Of a DNA stretch of 52,831 nucleotides, positions 40,274 to 49,341 are shown piece by piece. Below the pieces are notes generated by a model, which saw nothing but the letters and a program-made list of their open reading frames with translations, was not told the origin of the DNA and did not search any database. Source of the DNA: Longimicrobiales bacterium (GTDB lineage Bacteria; Gemmatimonadota; Gemmatimonadetes; Longimicrobiales; RSA9); the NCBI GenBank assembly GCA_035461765.1, contig DATHUY010000148.1, forward strand, positions 1 through 52,831, written 5' to 3'. Made by a program: the position numbers and the translations under genes. Positions within the stretch are counted from its first letter, which is position 1. Each line of letters opens with the position of its first letter.

Positions 40274-40599
40274 GACTCGCCCGATCCAGCCACGGATGGA
40301 TCACCGGCGGGACGTGGACCGGCTCCGCAGAGACCATCCAGACAGCACGCGCCAGTCGCTGAGCTCACCAGTGGCGTGGCTGAGTACCTCCGCGCGGCGT
40401 CGGTCGCAGCGGCCCACGTACCGCAGAGGCAGCGCCTCGCGCCAGCCACGTACCGCCAACGCACCGCCGCTCGCGCCGGACTGTGCCCGGAGGCCTGAGC
40501 CCGCCCGAGCCAGGCGGTGTGGCCCGGCCCTCTCCTTGCATGAATCCGGCATGACGGCGCCACGTGCGGTTGCGCCGCACGGTCCGTACAATCCTGCTC
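40274..40599. other. Intergenic region before the chemosensory operon, no gene seen
   Basis: About 325 bases. GATCCA (40283-40288) and TGGATC (40297-40302) form a small hairpin after gene D, without a T run. CCACGTACCGC occurs twice, about 35 bases apart, near 40414 and 40448. GTGCGG-TTGCG-CCGCAC (40564-40580) is a dyad just upstream of TACAAT (40587-40592). The open frames here resemble no family. Confidence 0.5.
40587..40592 (+). promoter_or_regulatory. Possible -10 element giving a leaderless cheW transcript
   Basis: TACAAT matches the -10 consensus at five of six positions and ends seven bases before the ATG at 40600, so the transcript would begin at or next to the start codon. No Shine-Dalgarno sequence is present. 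The -35 is poor (GTGCGG at a 17-base spacing), within a GTGCGG/CCGCAC dyad that could bind a regulator. Confidence 0.35.
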
Positions 40600-41088
40600 A
40601 TGGATCAAACGTCCGCCGAAGACCTGGAGCTACTCGTTTTCGAGCTGGCCGGCACGCGGTACGCGCTCGAGCTGCGCTCCGTGCGCGAGGTAGTGCGCGC
40701 GGTGCTCATCGCGCCCCTGCCTGACGCGCCAGCGGTCATCGAGGGGATCGTTGACGTACGCGGCGAGCTGGTGCCTGTGTATGATCTGCGTGCGCGCTTC
40801 GGCCTCGGGGCGCGCGCTCTGGATCCGGACGAGCGCCTGGTCGTCGCCTGGACCGGCAGCCGTCTGGCGGCGTTCCGGTGCGACCGCACCGAGTGGGTCG
40901 AGCACGTCGATCCGGCATCGATCGAGCCGGCTGATTCGGTTCCCGGCACGGGACGTCACATCGCCGGCGTGGCGCGGCTTCCCGAGGGACTGGTGCTGAT
41001 CCAGCAGCTCGATGCGTTCCTGGAGGACGCCGAGGCTGCGGTTCTCGACGACGCGCTGTCGGCGCACAGCGATCGGGCTGCCGAATGA
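40600..41088 (+). CDS. CheW-like coupling protein (WspB-like position)
   Basis: Cytoplasmic adaptor that links a chemoreceptor to the CheA kinase. It has 162 residues, a single CheW domain: LLVFELAGTRYALELRSVRE, PDAPAVIEGIVDVRGELVPVYDLRARFGL and the C-terminal IAGVARLPEGLVLIQQLDAFL. The frame is open to 40564, but ATG 40600 gives the normal CheW beginning. Its stop overlaps the next start (ATGA at 41085), so it is coupled to CheR. It is the first of seven same-strand signalling genes. Confidence 0.92.
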   Translation: MDQTSAEDLELLVFELAGTRYALELRSVREVVRAVLIAPLPDAPAVIEGIVDVRGELVPVYDLRARFGLGARALDPDERLVVAWTGSRLAAFRCDRTEWVEHVDPASIEPADSVPGTGRHIAGVARLPEGLVLIQQLDAFLEDAEAAVLDDALSAHSDRAAE

Positions 41089-42713
41089 AGGGCTGGAGCA
41101 CCACGGCGTTCGCGGATGTTGCAGCGCTGGTGCGCGAGCGGACGGGTCTGGTGTTTCCGGATTCGCGCCTGCAGGACGTGGAAGCAACGATCCGCCGCAC
41201 GATGGCGCGTCTCCGCATCGAGGACAGCGACGCGTTGCTCACGCTCCTGCGTGACGATGCCGGTGCACGCGAGTCGTTCGTAGCCGACCTGACCATCGGT
41301 GAATCGTACTTCCAGCGTGATCCCGCGCAATTCGACCTGCTTCGCTGGCGCATCCTGCCGGCGCTGCTGGCATCGCGCCCGGCGGATCGCGCGATCCGCG
41401 TCTGGAGTGCGGGGTGCGCAGCCGGTGAAGAGCCCTATACGATTGCGATGCTGTTCGAGGAGATGAATGCAGCTGACCGTTCCGACATTGTCGGTACGGA
41501 CATCGCCCGCGGCCGTCTCGCCGATGCGCAGCGCGGCCTGTATTCGAAGTGGCAGCTGCGCAACACACCGGATACGGTCCGACGCCGCTACTTCGCCGAG
41601 CATGGCAGGTTCTTCGAGCTGACACCGCGCATCCGCCAGCGGGTCGATTTCCGATACCTGAACCTCGCGGAGGACTCGTTCCCGTCGCTGGCCAATGGCA
41701 TCTGGGGCATGGATGTCATCGTGTGCCGCAACGTCCTCATCTATTTCGACGCACCGACCGTCGAGCGCGTCGCACAGCGGCTCATCGCGTCGCTCAGTGA
41801 GGATGGCTGGCTGCTCCTGGGCGCTTCCGATCCTGCGATATCGGATCTCGTGGACTGCGACGTAGTTCTGACGGAGGCAGGTCTCGTGTATCGCCGTCGT
41901 GGCGCCGCCGGCGCCGACGACATCCGCGCTGCGTCTGCTGCGACGCGAGAGCCGCTGCACCGCGATGGTGCGCCAGCCGGGGGCCGCAGCTCGGACATGA
42001 CTGCGAATGTCGACCACTCGCCCGTGACAACGCGCGCTTCAGGAGGGGCCACGGCTGATGCAGCCGCTGCAGCGTCGGACAGCGCTCCACCGGACGCCGT
42101 CCGCACCCGCCCGTCCGCGCCGGCGGCCAGCGAGGAGCGTCCGTCCGCCTCGACCGCCGACGCCACCCACGGGTCCGCCTTCGCCGCGGACGCCATCCTT
42201 GATGCCTACACACGCCGCGACTTCCGGCAGGTGCACGAGCTGGCAGCTGTGGCCGAGCGGTCGGCGTCGCTGAGCACGGCCGCGTGGACGACGTGGGTCC
42301 GCGCGCTGGCCAACGAGGGCAGGCATGACGAAGCGGCTGACACAGTGATGCGCGCAATCGACCACGTGGGTGCGACCGCCGAGCTGCTGTACCTGCACGC
42401 AGTACTGCTCCTGCAGTGTGGCAGGCCTGCGGACGCTGCCGCGGCGGCGCGCCGCGCCCTGTATATGGACAGAAATCTGATTGTGGCGCATCTCACGCTT
42501 GGGGAGGCGCATCGCCGCGGTGGCAATATTGACGGAGCACGCCGCGCATTGCGCAACGCGGCGTCACTGCTGACGGATCTCGACCCGGCGGCGATGGTCC
42601 CGGCGTCCGATGGTGAGAGCGCCGGTCGGCTGGCGGAGCTGGTGCGCGTGAAGGTGTCGCTGCTCGGCAGCGCGCCGGACGCATCGTCGCGACCGGAGGA
42701 GGACAATGAGTGA
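41085..42713 (+). CDS. CheR methyltransferase with C-terminal TPR domain (WspC-like)
   Basis: Methylates glutamates of the chemoreceptor with S-adenosylmethionine. It has 542 residues, about twice a plain CheR. The helical N-domain (about 1-75) and methyltransferase domain (about 76-285) carry ESYFQRDPAQF, VWSAGCAAGEEPYTIAM (SAM loop), GTDIA and VIVCRNVLIYF. A low-complexity Ala/Ser/Pro/Asp linker runs about 290-365. Helical repeats follow (about 366-500), including LLLQCGRPADAAAAARRALY and AHLTLGEAHRRGGNIDGARR, clear TPR units. CheR-TPR fusions are typical of Wsp and other alternative-function systems (family knowledge). It overlaps the next cheW by eight bases. Confidence 0.95.
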   Translation: MKGWSTTAFADVAALVRERTGLVFPDSRLQDVEATIRRTMARLRIEDSDALLTLLRDDAGARESFVADLTIGESYFQRDPAQFDLLRWRILPALLASRPADRAIRVWSAGCAAGEEPYTIAMLFEEMNAADRSDIVGTDIARGRLADAQRGLYSKWQLRNTPDTVRRRYFAEHGRFFELTPRIRQRVDFRYLNLAEDSFPSLANGIWGMDVIVCRNVLIYFDAPTVERVAQRLIASLSEDGWLLLGASDPAISDLVDCDVVLTEAGLVYRRRGAAGADDIRAASAATREPLHRDGAPAGGRSSDMTANVDHSPVTTRASGGATADAAAAASDSAPPDAVRTRPSAPAASEERPSASTADATHGSAFAADAILDAYTRRDFRQVHELAAVAERSASLSTAAWTTWVRALANEGRHDEAADTVMRAIDHVGATAELLYLHAVLLLQCGRPADAAAAARRALYMDRNLIVAHLTLGEAHRRGGNIDGARRALRNAASLLTDLDPAAMVPASDGESAGRLAELVRVKVSLLGSAPDASSRPEEDNE

Positions 42714-43263
42714 ATCGTTGAAGGCGGCGCGGCTGGCCGTTCCGGGACATGTGGATGTTCTGCGCAAGCGTGCCGAAGAGCTGGCCCGGGTGCCCGCGGC
42801 CGATCGGACGTCGGAAGCGATTCCTGCCGTCATCTTCGAGCTTGCCGACGAGCGTTACGCGATCGATGCCAGGATCGTGCTCCAGGTGCATGTGCTCCGT
42901 GAGCTGACTCCACTGGCAGGCGCTCGGCCGCCGCTGTTCGGCATCACCCACTGGCGCGGGATGGTGCTGACCATCCTCGATCTGCGCGCGGAGCTCGGCG
43001 TCAGCTCGAAGGGCATAACGGATCTCAGCCGCGTGCTCGTGATCGATGGCGGTCGCCAGCCGTTTGGCATCCTCGCGGATGCAGCGCGCGATTTCATCGA
43101 TCTGGCACAGAGGACGGTGCGGCCTCTCGGCGCCGAGGAGGTATCCGCGCGCACATTGCTGCGCGGCATTACGGACGATGCGGTACTGGTCATGGATCCG
43201 GACGCCGTGCTGGCGGCCGGGCGTGCGGTCGCGGCATCCGACGACCTGGGACGAGGAGGATGA
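42706..43263 (+). CDS. CheW-like coupling protein (WspD-like position)
   Basis: Second coupling protein, 185 residues. A helical N-terminal extension of about 38 residues ([20 protein letters not shown]) precedes the CheW domain: [40 protein letters not shown] and [20 protein letters not shown]. WspD also has an N-terminal extension. GGAGGAGGAC just before ATG 42706 is an ideal ribosome site inside the end of cheR. The MCP start follows only two bases after its stop. Confidence 0.92.
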   Translation: MSESLKAARLAVPGHVDVLRKRAEELARVPAADRTSEAIPAVIFELADERYAIDARIVLQVHVLRELTPLAGARPPLFGITHWRGMVLTILDLRAELGVSSKGITDLSRVLVIDGGRQPFGILADAARDFIDLAQRTVRPLGAEEVSARTLLRGITDDAVLVMDPDAVLAAGRAVAASDDLGRGG

Positions 43264-43264
43264 G

Positions 43265-44728
43265 TTGAACTGGACAATCAGCCGGCGCATCATAGCGGGA
43301 TTCGCATTCGGCGCAGTGCTGGTGACAATCATCGCGCTGACCGGTATCTGGGCGCAGCGCCAGACGGCCGGCACCTATTCGAACGCGGTCGAGGAGGAGC
43401 GCTCGATTCTGCTGCGCTCGATCGACGCGCGCCGGCATCTCGGAAATGCGAACGTCGCGTACCTGCGGGTACTGGTGCGCGAGATCGGTGCGACGCCCGC
43501 CAGTCGCGACAGTGCGCTGACCGAGTCACGTGCGCGTCTCAACGAACTGCGCGCGGCGGCAGACGGCGATGAGGAGCTGGTCTGGACCGAGGCCCTGCGC
43601 CTGCTCGACCAGTGGGATGACGCGACGGCGCGCGTCCTCGCGTTGTGGGAAGCCGGTAACCCCGAGGCCGCCGTCCCGATCCGGCAGCAGGAGGTCGTCC
43701 CCACGCGCACGCGGCTCGAGGCGCTCCTCCAGCAGCACGTCGATGATTCACTCGCCGACGGTGATAGCCTACGGGCCGATGCAGCGCGTCGAGCGAAGGC
43801 GTCGGAAACGGCGATTCTGGCTGCGCTCGCCCTCGCCCTCGTGATCTTCATTGTCACGGCGTACCTCCTGAACCGAGCAGTGTCGAGACCGCTGCAGGAG
43901 ACGTCCAACGTTCTTGCCACTAGCGCGGCCGAGATCCTGTCCACGACCACGCAGCAGGCGAGCGGTGCGACCGAATCGCTGGCGGCGGTGACGCAGACGG
44001 CGGCCACGGTCGACCAGGTCGTACAGACAGCGGATCAATCCTCCGAGCGCGCCCGCAGCGTCGCCGCCTCCGCACAGCGTGCGGCCGAGATCGGTCGCCA
44101 GGGCCGGGACGCGATAGAAACGACAGTGGCGGGCATCAACGACGTGCGCGAGCATGTCGGTACCATCCAGGAGCGGATGGTCGAGATGACGGAGCAGGCT
44201 CAGGCCATTGGCGAGATCATAGCCACCGTCAGCGATCTCGCGGAGCAGACCAATCTGCTCGCGCTGAACGCCGCGATCGAGGCTGCGCGTGCGGGCGAAC
44301 AGGGCCGCGGGTTCGCGGTGGTCGCCGGCGAGGTGAAGAACCTGGCGGAGCAGTCCAAGGCCGGCACGGTGCGTGTGCGGCAGATCCTGGAACAGGTGCA
44401 GCGTGCGACAACCGCCGCCGTAGCCGTGACGGAACAGGGTAACCGCAAGGTGAATGACGTGTCGCGCCAGGTCAGTGAGGCTGGCGAGACCATCCGTCAG
44501 CTCGCGGCAGCGGTGAGCGATGCGTCGCAGGCCGCGGCACAGATCTCCGCGTCGGCCGGCCAGCAGTCGACCGGCATGTCGCAGATCAAGCAGGCGATCG
44601 GCAACATCCAGCAGGCCGCGCAGCAGAATCTGGCGGCTACCCGTCAGGCGGAAGGCGCGGCGCAGGAGCTCAACCGGCTCGGATCGCGGCTCATCAATCT
44701 CGTCGGCGTGGATGCAGTGAGGCGCTGA
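43265..44728 (+). CDS. Methyl-accepting chemotaxis protein with 4-helix-bundle sensor
   Basis: Membrane receptor of the pathway, 487 residues. The start is TTG 43265, backed by GAGGAGGA at 43253-43260; it directly begins [15 protein letters not shown], the normal receptor N-terminus, and no ATG fits. Transmembrane helix 1 is at about 9-29 and helix 2 at about 183-204 ([20 protein letters not shown]). The periplasmic part between them is a helical 4HB_MCP-type sensor. The HAMP region after helix 2 is short or degenerate ([14 protein letters not shown]). The signalling tip [20 protein letters not shown], then [16 protein letters not shown], is fully conserved. There is no C-terminal CheR-docking pentapeptide. 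Confidence 0.95.
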   Translation: MNWTISRRIIAGFAFGAVLVTIIALTGIWAQRQTAGTYSNAVEEERSILLRSIDARRHLGNANVAYLRVLVREIGATPASRDSALTESRARLNELRAAADGDEELVWTEALRLLDQWDDATARVLALWEAGNPEAAVPIRQQEVVPTRTRLEALLQQHVDDSLADGDSLRADAARRAKASETAILAALALALVIFIVTAYLLNRAVSRPLQETSNVLATSAAEILSTTTQQASGATESLAAVTQTAATVDQVVQTADQSSERARSVAASAQRAAEIGRQGRDAIETTVAGINDVREHVGTIQERMVEMTEQAQAIGEIIATVSDLAEQTNLLALNAAIEAARAGEQGRGFAVVAGEVKNLAEQSKAGTVRVRQILEQVQRATTAAVAVTEQGNRKVNDVSRQVSEAGETIRQLAAAVSDASQAAAQISASAGQQSTGMSQIKQAIGNIQQAAQQNLAATRQAEGAAQELNRLGSRLINLVGVDAVRR

Positions 44729-44754
44729 GTCGTGCCACATTCAGCGCTTGAGCC

Positions 44755-46929
44755 ATGAACGACGACGACCTGAACGACCGCCTGCGGGCGACGTTCGTGC
44801 AGGAGCTCGAGGAGCAGGTACGCGAGCTGAACCGCGGACTGCTCGCGCTCGAGCAGCGGCCGTCCGACCATGATCATGTGCGTGCGCTGTTCCGCTCCGC
44901 GCACACGATCAAGGGGGCGGCGCGCGTGGCAGGCGTGCCCGTCGTCGAGCGCGTCTGTCACGCGATGGAATCCGTGTTCGCGAACCTTCGGGATGGCACG
45001 CAGAGTCTGAGCGGCGCGGACTTCTCTCTGCTTTTTGCCACGTGCGACGGCCTCCAGGATGCGGCGGCGCGGTTGCGTGCCGCCGAACCGCTGGTTGGCT
45101 CGGTCGCGGATGCCCTGCTGCCTCAGGTCGAGGCACTGGCCGATCGTGCAGCGCCCTCCGACGCACGCACGCCAGCCGCGCGCGCGCCGACATCCCGCGC
45201 GGATCGCTCGTCGCCGTCTGCGCCGTCCCGGCCGGGTGCCACCGCGTCCGCGCCCCCCGAAAGCGAACCCGTGGAGTCGCGCGGGCAGCACCGCGAGGCT
45301 GAAGCGGAGCCGGAACCGCAGGATGCCGCCGCGGCCGATGGCGCGCCTGCCGATGTAACTGTGCAGGACGTGGAGCCCGCCGACGAGCTGGTCCGCGTCA
45401 GTGCCGAACGACTCGACACGCTGATGTCGGCGGTAGGAGAGCTGATCATTGCGACCGGTCGCATTGTGGACCGCAGCGACAGAAGCGACGAGGATGCGCG
45501 ACGGCTGGATGGTGCCACCGATCACGTCGCCGATGTCGTGCGCCGGCTGCGCCTGCGGCCGTTCGGCGATGTGTGTGTGAGCCTGCCGCGCGCCGTCCGC
45601 GATGTCGCTGCTGCCGAAGAGAAGGAAGTGGAGCTCGTGATCGAAGGCGAGGATACGGAAGCGGATCGCATGGTGATCGATGCCCTCCGTGATCCGCTCC
45701 TTCATCTCGTGCGCAACGCCGTGGATCACGGCATTGAGAAGCCGGCGGAGCGCGAGCGTGCGGGGAAGCCGCGCCAGGGTACGGTGCGGATCTCCGCCGA
45801 GCTGAGCGGGGGGCGGCTGACCGTTTCGGTAAGCGACGACGGTGCCGGGCTGGACGAGGATTCCATCCGCAGGACGCTGCGCGACACCAACCGTCCGGTG
45901 CCGAAGAGTGCCGAGGATCTGGCAGACGCGCTGCTGGCAGGCGGCTTCTCGACCCGCACGTACACGACGGAGATTTCCGGCCGTGGTGTCGGTCTGGACA
46001 TTGTCAGATCGGCTCTCGAGCGCATCGGCGGTACCGTCGATGTCGAATGGACGGAAGGCGCCGGTACCACTTTTCTCCTGGAATGTCCTCCCACGCCGGC
46101 GACGCTCCGGGCCGTGCTGGTCCGTCTCGGGTCCTTCATCTATGCACTGCCGACGACGCATGTCGATCGGTTGCGGCGCGTGCGTACGCGTGATCTCCGC
46201 AGCGTCACGGGGGGCACGGTGCTGCCGACCTCGCGCGGGCCGATCCGGGTCCTGTCGCTCGCCCGGTTGCTCGGCCCGCCGCTCGAGCCTCGTCCGCTGG
46301 AGGATACGGCGCTCGTAGCCATTGTGAGCGCCGGGTCACGGCGCGCGGCTCTCATCGTGGACGACGTGCTGGACGAGGACGAGATCGTCATGCGCCCGCT
46401 CGCCGTGGGTGAGCGGGCGGTGGCTCATACCGCCGGTGCCGCCATTCTGCCCTCGGGCAGTGTGGCTCTGGTACTCGCCGTGTCGTCGCTGCTGGCGGCT
46501 GGACTCCGACCGGGCACGGCGATTGCCCCGCCCGCGAGGCAGGATACCGAACGCCGTCGCCAGCGCATCCTGGTCGCCGACGACTCCATCACAACGCGCA
46601 CGCTGGAGCAGAGCGTTCTGGAATCGGCAGGCTACCAGGTGCTCACCGCCGTGAATGGCGAGGACGCCTGGGAGACGCTGGAACGTGAGGGTGCCGATGC
46701 GCTCGTGGCGGACGTCGAAATGCCGCGCATGGACGGCTTTGCCCTGTGCCGCCGCGTGCGCGCGAGCGAGCGTTTCCGCGAACTGCCGATCGTGCTCGTG
46801 ACGGGACTGGAGTCACCCGAGGACCGGGCGCGGGGACTGGAGGCCGGTGCGGACGCCTACATCGTCAAGTCGGGCTTCAATCAGGCGACACTTCTGGAAG
46901 CGGTCCATCAGCTGATCGGAGATACATGA
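44755..46929 (+). CDS. CheA histidine kinase fused to a receiver (WspE-like)
   Basis: Central kinase, 724 residues. Domains: HPt (about 1-110, phospho-His50 in RSAHTIKGAARVAG), a Pro/Ala/Glu-rich linker (about 125-205), dimerisation (about 215-285, starting LVRVSAERLDTLMSAVGELI), ATPase (about 290-440, with LVRNAVDHGIEKP, SDDGAGLD and GRGVGLDIVRSA), CheW-like (about 445-590) and receiver (about 600-724, ILVADDSITTRTLEQ, acceptor Asp653 in VADVEMPRMDG, lysine in YIVKSG). The CheA-REC arrangement with HPt, as in WspE and FrzE, means phosphate may go to its own receiver as well as to CheB. Its stop overlaps the cheB start (ATGA). Confidence 0.95.
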   Translation: MNDDDLNDRLRATFVQELEEQVRELNRGLLALEQRPSDHDHVRALFRSAHTIKGAARVAGVPVVERVCHAMESVFANLRDGTQSLSGADFSLLFATCDGLQDAAARLRAAEPLVGSVADALLPQVEALADRAAPSDARTPAARAPTSRADRSSPSAPSRPGATASAPPESEPVESRGQHREAEAEPEPQDAAAADGAPADVTVQDVEPADELVRVSAERLDTLMSAVGELIIATGRIVDRSDRSDEDARRLDGATDHVADVVRRLRLRPFGDVCVSLPRAVRDVAAAEEKEVELVIEGEDTEADRMVIDALRDPLLHLVRNAVDHGIEKPAERERAGKPRQGTVRISAELSGGRLTVSVSDDGAGLDEDSIRRTLRDTNRPVPKSAEDLADALLAGGFSTRTYTTEISGRGVGLDIVRSALERIGGTVDVEWTEGAGTTFLLECPPTPATLRAVLVRLGSFIYALPTTHVDRLRRVRTRDLRSVTGGTVLPTSRGPIRVLSLARLLGPPLEPRPLEDTALVAIVSAGSRRAALIVDDVLDEDEIVMRPLAVGERAVAHTAGAAILPSGSVALVLAVSSLLAAGLRPGTAIAPPARQDTERRRQRILVADDSITTRTLEQSVLESAGYQVLTAVNGEDAWETLEREGADALVADVEMPRMDGFALCRRVRASERFRELPIVLVTGLESPEDRARGLEAGADAYIVKSGFNQATLLEAVHQLIGDT

Positions 46930-47975
46930 TCCGCGTCGTCGTAGCGGACGATTCCGCCACCGCCAGGTTCCTGCTTCGCGCCGTGCTCGAAGCGGAAGGG
47001 GACCTGCGTGTGGTGGCCGAGGCGCATGACGGCGCAGAAGCGGTGGACCTGGTCGAGCGACACAAGCCGGACCTGGTCATCATGGACGTGCACATGCCCG
47101 TCCTGGACGGTCTCGAGGCGACGAAACAGATCATGGTCCGCGCGCCGACACCGATCATCATCGTGTCCGCGGTGACGCGCCGGGACGTTGATCTGTCGCT
47201 CAGTGCGACGCAGGCCGGCGCGCTGCTGGCGCTGCCGAAGCCGGAGAACGTCGGTGGCAGCAGCTTCGAAGAGCGAGCTGCAGAGCTGCGTGCCATGGCT
47301 CGTGCGATGGCTCACGTAAAGGTCGTGCGCCACTGGTCATCGCACGTGAATCCCGTATCTCAGCCGGTACCCCGGCCGCGCCGCCAGGCCATGGAGGCGC
47401 CGCAGGTCATCGCGATCGCTGCGTCCACCGGAGGCCCCCCGGCGCTGCGTCGCATGCTGATGGACCTGCCGCGTACGCTGCCGCTGCCGGTCCTCGTGGT
47501 GCAGCACATTGCGCGTGACTTTTCGGCCGGCTTCGCCGAATGGCTGGCCGCTAGCTGCGCCCTGCGCGTGAAGCTGGCCGAGGATCGCGAGCGCCTGAGT
47601 GAAGGCGTGGTGTACATCGCACCTGATGATGCACACCTCGGCGTCACGCGAGAGGGCCGCGTCGCTCTTTCCAGAGACCCGCCGATCGCCGGCTTCCGTC
47701 CATCCGCGACGTACATGTTCGCGAGCGCAGGCAGGGCGTATGGTCGCCATCTGCTCGCCGTCGTGCTCACCGGTATGGGGTCGGACGGGGCGGTCGGCCT
47801 GGAGGAGGCGCATGCAGCGGGCGCATACGTCATCGCTCAGAATGAGACATCATCGGTCGTGTACGGCATGGCAGCCGAAGCGGTGCGTCGGGGTGCTGTG
47901 GATATCGAGCTCCCCATCGAGCGAATCGCCGAACGGGTGCTGGAAATCGTGAGCGGGGGTGCGCATGCCGGGTGA
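46926..47975 (+). CDS. cheB: CheB protein-glutamate methylesterase (WspF-like)
   Basis: Removes receptor methyl groups when phosphorylated, closing the adaptation loop with CheR-TPR. It has 349 residues. The receiver domain (about 1-125) has DDS at 8-10 and Asp54 in IMDVHMPVLDG. The esterase domain (about 157-345) has the catalytic triad Ser167 (AIAASTGGPPAL), His194 (VVQHIARDFSAGF) and Asp287 (LTGMGSDGA). The frame is open upstream to 46746 inside cheA, but ATG 46926, overlapping the cheA stop, gives the family's N-terminus. Confidence 0.96.
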   Translation: MIRVVVADDSATARFLLRAVLEAEGDLRVVAEAHDGAEAVDLVERHKPDLVIMDVHMPVLDGLEATKQIMVRAPTPIIIVSAVTRRDVDLSLSATQAGALLALPKPENVGGSSFEERAAELRAMARAMAHVKVVRHWSSHVNPVSQPVPRPRRQAMEAPQVIAIAASTGGPPALRRMLMDLPRTLPLPVLVVQHIARDFSAGFAEWLAASCALRVKLAEDRERLSEGVVYIAPDDAHLGVTREGRVALSRDPPIAGFRPSATYMFASAGRAYGRHLLAVVLTGMGSDGAVGLEEAHAAGAYVIAQNETSSVVYGMAAEAVRRGAVDIELPIERIAERVLEIVSGGAHAG

Positions 47976-49167
47976 GCGGGTACTCGTGGTGGACGACAGC
48001 GCGACGCAACTGGAGGCGACGCGTTCACTGCTCATGCAGAACGGCTACGATGTGACGACCGCCCGTTCCGGCGAGGAGGGGCTCGGCCTGGCGCGCGACG
48101 GCCACTTCGACCTGGTGCTCAGCGACGTGGTGATGCCGGGCATGAGCGGCTACGAGATGTGTGCAAGCATCAAGAGGGAGATCCCCGACCCGCCGGCGCT
48201 CGTCCTGCTCACGACGCTCGCTGACCCGCGTGACATCGTGCGCGGTGTGGAGTGCGGTGCGGACAATTACATCACGAAGCCTTACGAGGGAGAGCATCTG
48301 CTGGCCCGCATGGCGCAGGTGATCGAGAATCAGCAGCTCAGACGTGACCGCCAGCCGGGTGACCCGGCGCAGATCAGCTTCCTCGGCGAGACATACACGA
48401 TCACATCCGATCCCGCGCAGGTGCTCGGCCTGCTGCTGTCCAGCTTCGAGGAGCTGATTCGCACCAACGAGGAGCTGCAGAAGAGCAAGCAGCGCGCGGA
48501 GGCCGCCACCCGTGCACGGGATGAAGTGCTTGCGACCGTATCCCACGACCTCAAGAACCCGGTCGGTACCATCTACACGAGCGCCACGCTCCTGCTCGAC
48601 ATCCCGCTGCCGCCCGATGCGCAGGAGCGGCAGATCGATATCATCCGACGCACGGCCCAGCGCATGGACCGGCTGATCATGGATCTGCTCGATGTTTCCA
48701 GCATGGAGGCCGGCCGCTTCTCCGTCGAGCCGCGCCCGGAGAGCATGCGTTCGCTCGTGCACGAAGCGCGCGAGCTGTTTGCCGCCGTCGCCGCGGCACA
48801 GGAAGTCGAGCTGCGCACGGACATCCCGGATGAAGATGTGATGGTCCAGGCGGACCGCGGCCGCGTGCTTCAGGTCCTGTCGAACCTCATCGGCAATGCC
48901 GTCAAGTTCACTCCGGGCGGCGGCAGTGTCACCGTCATTGCACGCCGGGAAGATGGTCACGCACGGTTCACTGTCAGCGATACCGGCAGCGGGATCGCAG
49001 AGGAGAATCTGTCGCGCATATTCGACCGGTTCTGGCACTCGGGGAAGGCCGGCGGCTCCGGTCTCGGTCTGGCGATCGCACAGGGAATCGTGCAGGCGCA
49101 TGACGGCAGGATCTGGGTCGAGAGCGGAGCGGCGGGGACATCGTTCCATTTCACGCTGCCCGCCTGA
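47965..49167 (+). CDS. Receiver-histidine kinase hybrid (output kinase of the chemosensory operon)
   Basis: Cytoplasmic two-component protein of 400 residues in the place where Wsp operons have the diguanylate cyclase WspR. The N-terminal receiver (about 1-122) has DDS at 10-12, Asp54 in LVLSDVVMPGMSG and TKPYEG. The segment FLGETYTITSDPAQVLGLLL and a coiled coil (about 140-187) lead to HisKA with phospho-His194 (TVSHDLKNPVG). The ATPase has LIGNAVKFTPGGGSV, DTGSGIAEENLSRIFDRFW and GSGLGLAIAQGIVQAHDG. There is no membrane segment and no output domain, so it presumably passes phosphate to an unlinked regulator. ATG 47965 follows GCGGGGGT; GTG 47959 is the alternative. It overlaps cheB by eleven bases. 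Confidence 0.92.
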   Translation: MPGERVLVVDDSATQLEATRSLLMQNGYDVTTARSGEEGLGLARDGHFDLVLSDVVMPGMSGYEMCASIKREIPDPPALVLLTTLADPRDIVRGVECGADNYITKPYEGEHLLARMAQVIENQQLRRDRQPGDPAQISFLGETYTITSDPAQVLGLLLSSFEELIRTNEELQKSKQRAEAATRARDEVLATVSHDLKNPVGTIYTSATLLLDIPLPPDAQERQIDIIRRTAQRMDRLIMDLLDVSSMEAGRFSVEPRPESMRSLVHEARELFAAVAAAQEVELRTDIPDEDVMVQADRGRVLQVLSNLIGNAVKFTPGGGSVTVIARREDGHARFTVSDTGSGIAEENLSRIFDRFWHSGKAGGSGLGLAIAQGIVQAHDGRIWVESGAAGTSFHFTLPA

Positions 49168-49169
49168 AC

Positions 49170-49341
49170 CGCCCCGGACCCGGCTTCACTTTACGTTTGT
49201 GGCTCCGTCAGCAATGCGAATGGCCGTTCTATCGGCCGAAAATGGCGACCTTCCGCCAACTTCCCGCCGATCCTGCCCGATTGTGAGCCATTCCCATGAC
49301 TGGATGGAGAATTTCCTCAAAGTGAAGCCGGGTCCGGGGCG
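49170..49341. repeat. Perfect 23-bp inverted repeat at a convergent gene junction
   Basis: The arm at 49170-49192 (starts CGCCCCGGACC, ends TTCACTTT) is repeated exactly in reverse complement at 49319-49341. The left arm begins just after the stop of the kinase gene and the right arm covers the last codons of the converging binding-protein gene. The 126-base centre holds GGCCG-TTCTAT-CGGCC and no gene. The right arm is followed by TTTT on the plus strand. Confidence 0.85.

Noticed and set aside
40200-40724. 174-codon plus-strand frame spanning the gene D to cheW gap
   Set aside because: It overlaps the ends of two well-supported genes in another frame and is Arg/Pro-rich without a recognisable fold.
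49170-49341. Insertion sequence or miniature transposon ends
   Set aside because: The interior is 126 bases with no transposase, no target-site duplication is evident and one arm is normal coding sequence.
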